This document shows positions 62,173 through 64,000 of a DNA stretch of 64,000 nucleotides, one piece after another. The notes beneath the pieces were generated by a model that saw only the letters and a program-made list of their open reading frames with translations, did no database searches and was not told where the DNA came from. This DNA comes from Saccharum officinarum (lineage: Eukaryota > Streptophyta > Magnoliopsida > Poales > Poaceae). The DNA lies in the NCBI GenBank assembly GCA_020631735.1, contig CM036160.1, positions 109,985,860-110,049,859 of the forward strand, in the 5' to 3' direction. A program made the translations under genes and the position numbers. The stretch's first letter is position 1. Each line of letters opens with the position of its first letter.

Positions 62173-64000
62173 ATGGTGGAATATGGACTAGATGTTGATT
62201 GTCCTCACATGTTTGATGGCACACACTTTGCACGGTGGAAAAATTGGATGATATGCAATTTTAAGTTTATTTGCCCTCAAATGTGGTGGATGGTAGATGT
62301 AGGCTTTTCTCATGTGTTGGATGAAGATAATCTAACTCAAGCACAAGAGAAATGCCTAGATCTTGACATCCAAGCTACTAACATCATGTATAGATCTTTG
62401 GATGATAGCATCTTTGGTAAGATCATGGACCTCAAATCTGCTCATGAGATATGGGCCTGTCTCAATGAAAAGTATGGAGCTATCACCAATGATGACGATG
62501 ATGTCAAGCCCAAGGAGGTTGTACATGATGATGTTGAGCATGACCACAACATGATGGTTGTGGAGGATTGCTCCACCTCATGGTCAAGTGATGATGATAA
62601 TCAATCTACCACAAGTTCACTTGACAAGAATGGTGATGATGCATCAAGTGTTGCAAGTGATGTTTCTACCCCAAGCACACTTGATGGTGACAACGTTGGT
62701 TCATGCTCGGGCCTTGATGATGCTACTACAAGCCCATCCACTACATCACATTGCTTCATGTCACTAGGTGACACAAAGGTATCAAATGATAATGTGATTG
62801 ATCATGTTGATTCATATGATGAGCTTGTTAGTAGACTTGCTAGCATGAACACGTCTTTAGAAAATGAGAAAGCTAAAACAATGAAATTAGAAAATGAAAA
62901 CTCTTTTCTAAAGAACTCATATGAAGAACATAAGAGCTTACTTGATGATCTTAAATCTTCACATGAGAAGCTAATGTTGACTCATGAGAAAGTACTTGCA
63001 TCTCATGAGGAATTGTTAGAAAAACATGCTTCTCTCATTAAGATGTTTTTAAAGAAAATTAAAAATAATGAGAGCTCATCACATGGATCAAATGATCAAT
63101 TGCAAAATGTGACTAACCCATGTGATGTAGGGAGAAAGCATGTATCCACCTCTTGTGATGACTTATTAGATATGCCATGTTCTTCACATATATATGCTTG
63201 TTCTACTTCTACGTCTTGTGAGACTAACATTTTGAAGGAGAACAATGAGCTCAAAAGTGAAGTAAAGAAATTGAGCAACAAGTTAGAGAGGTGCTACAAC
63301 TCAAAAGTCACCTTTGAGCACATGATAAAGACTCAAAGAAGCTATGGTGACAAGAGTGGCATTGGCTTCAACAAGAACAAGGGCAAGAAAATGAAGAAGC
63401 AAGAACAAAAGAAGCTATCTCATTTCGTGTGCTTTAAATGCCATGAGATGGGTCACCTTGCCAAGTCTTGCCCAACCAAGAAGCCAAAGATGAGGCCACA
63501 AGATGAAAAGAAGATACCCCAAGCTCAAGTAAAGATCAATGATGAAGATGTTGGTGACTTGATGATCATGAAGAAGAAAACAAGAAGGGGTGGAAGAGGA
63601 AGGCATCCAATGCAAATCCAAGATATCAAGATGATGAGCAAGAATCAAATTGAGAAAAGAAATTTGGCTCACATCAAGTGCTTCAAGTGTGAAGATATAG
63701 GACACTTCGCCTCGGGGTGTCCTACCAAGCTTGAGAGGAAGGCTCAAGTAACTCATGAGAGGCAAGGCAATGAAAAGCATCACATGAGCAATGAAGAAAA
63801 GGCTCAATCAAAGAGAAGATGCTATTCATGCCGGGAAAGGGGACACATGGCACATTCATGTCCCCTAGGTAACATTTCTAAGCATATTTCAATTGATAAT
63901 ACTAATGTGCTTAGAAAGGATGTAAATGGTACCTCTATTGTTGCTATTGCAAAACATCCCGCTACCCATACTAAGGCTTTGCCTAAGTATGTTGCTCCTA
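62173..64000 (+). CDS. Copia gag (start of gag-pol), open to the window edge
   Basis: Starting at the ATG at 62173, 609 codons run without a stop to the end of the window. Residues 1-110 are the copia gag core, with CPHMFDGTHFARWKNWM near the start and SAHEIWACLNEKYGA near 62430-62480. A Ser/Asp-rich acidic region lies at 62490-62760 and a coiled coil (LENEKAKTMKLENEN and following Glu/Lys-rich repeats) at 62820-63060. Three CX2CX4HX4C zinc knuckles follow: CFKCHEMGHLAKSC at about 63433, CFKCEDIGHFASGC at about 63679 and CYSCRERGHMAHSC at about 63826. Three knuckles in one gag is more than the single one usual in copia. The protein packages element RNA into virus-like particles. No frameshift or stop was seen, so the element may be recent. 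Confidence 0.85.
   Translation, partial: MVEYGLDVDCPHMFDGTHFARWKNWMICNFKFICPQMWWMVDVGFSHVLDEDNLTQAQEKCLDLDIQATNIMYRSLDDSIFGKIMDLKSAHEIWACLNEKYGAITNDDDDVKPKEVVHDDVEHDHNMMVVEDCSTSWSSDDDNQSTTSSLDKNGDDASSVASDVSTPSTLDGDNVGSCSGLDDATTSPSTTSHCFMSLGDTKVSNDNVIDHVDSYDELVSRLASMNTSLENEKAKTMKLENENSFLKNSYEEHKSLLDDLKSSHEKLMLTHEKVLASHEELLEKHASLIKMFLKKIKNNESSSHGSNDQLQNVTNPCDVGRKHVSTSCDDLLDMPCSSHIYACSTSTSCETNILKENNELKSEVKKLSNKLERCYNSKVTFEHMIKTQRSYGDKSGIGFNKNKGKKMKKQEQKKLSHFVCFKCHEMGHLAKSCPTKKPKMRPQDEKKIPQAQVKINDEDVGDLMIMKKKTRRGGRGRHPMQIQDIKMMSKNQIEKRNLAHIKCFKCEDIGHFASGCPTKLERKAQVTHERQGNEKHHMSNEEKAQSKRRCYSCRERGHMAHSCPLGNISKHISIDNTNVLRKDVNGTSIVAIAKHPATHTKALPKYVAP

Larger units (their letters stand above)
59617..64000 (+). 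mobile_element. SIRE/Maximus-type Ty1-copia element with intact gag, cut by the window edge
   Basis: A 2.5-kb 5' LTR, a primer-binding site at 62124-62135, and a gag frame that stays open to the last base of the window. This is the least decayed LTR element seen here. The 5-mer before it is ATGAG. The 3' end lies outside the window. Confidence 0.88.

Overview
The window looks like nuclear DNA of a panicoid grass, probably Andropogoneae. The reasons are plant splice signals in a clearly recognisable SRP68 gene, a grass-type GH3.8 gene, Stowaway and Tourist MITEs, Mutator-like elements with 9-bp target duplications, and several nested LTR retrotransposons of the SIRE/Maximus (copia) and Tekay-like (gypsy) kinds. 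There is no bacterial organisation: no operons, CRISPR, rRNA or tRNA genes. Two runs of exactly 100 N (5542-5641 and 26734-26833) are scaffold gaps whose true size is unknown.

Layout. 1-5541: a perfect solo copia LTR (TSD AGAGG), a 1.67-kb Mutator-like element (TSD TTTTATGAA), a small hAT-like MITE and a decayed, unassigned gene-like block. 5642-13130: the 5' part of a minus-strand Ty3/gypsy element, with a 3.9-kb LTR, a primer-binding site, an open 324-codon ORF, then a frameshifted gag-protease. The open ORF starts with a near-perfect copy of the histone H3 N-terminal tail and is the most interesting item in the window. 13131-18358: LINE debris and gene-poor sequence. 18359-20310: a GH3.8-type auxin-amido synthetase (minus strand) carrying one 1-base frameshift, with its TATA box at 20471-20480. 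20311-26733: promoter flank, a Tourist MITE, two Mutator-like elements and a Stowaway. 26973-32575: SRP68, ten exons visible, with the first coding part lost in or before the gap. Intron 3 holds a SINE and a truncated LINE, each with perfect TSDs, and intron 9 holds a Stowaway and about 200 bp of TA repeat. 32576-39109: tandem duplications, an L1-type LINE remnant (minus), a SINE and MITEs.

39110-51055 is a retrotransposon pile-up. A truncated SIRE-type copia is joined to a gypsy 3' end, which is interrupted by a 3.6-kb non-autonomous LTR element (44860-48486) and, directly next to it, a solo SIRE LTR (48492-49467). Both intruders share the same 5-bp TSD. 51082-58190: AT-rich minus-strand gene debris. 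It contains a multi-exon grass-specific gene with a frameshift and a stop, split by another solo SIRE LTR, then a frameshifted RING-H2 gene, then a tandemly duplicated exon-intron module. 58253-59012: a second member of the Mutator-like family seen at 23121. 59617-64000: a SIRE-type element with a 2.5-kb LTR and a gag ORF still fully open at the window edge.

The two conserved host genes are unrelated housekeeping or hormone genes (SRP-dependent secretion; auxin conjugation). Nearly everything else is mobile DNA. All boundaries were read by eye; no search or alignment program was run.
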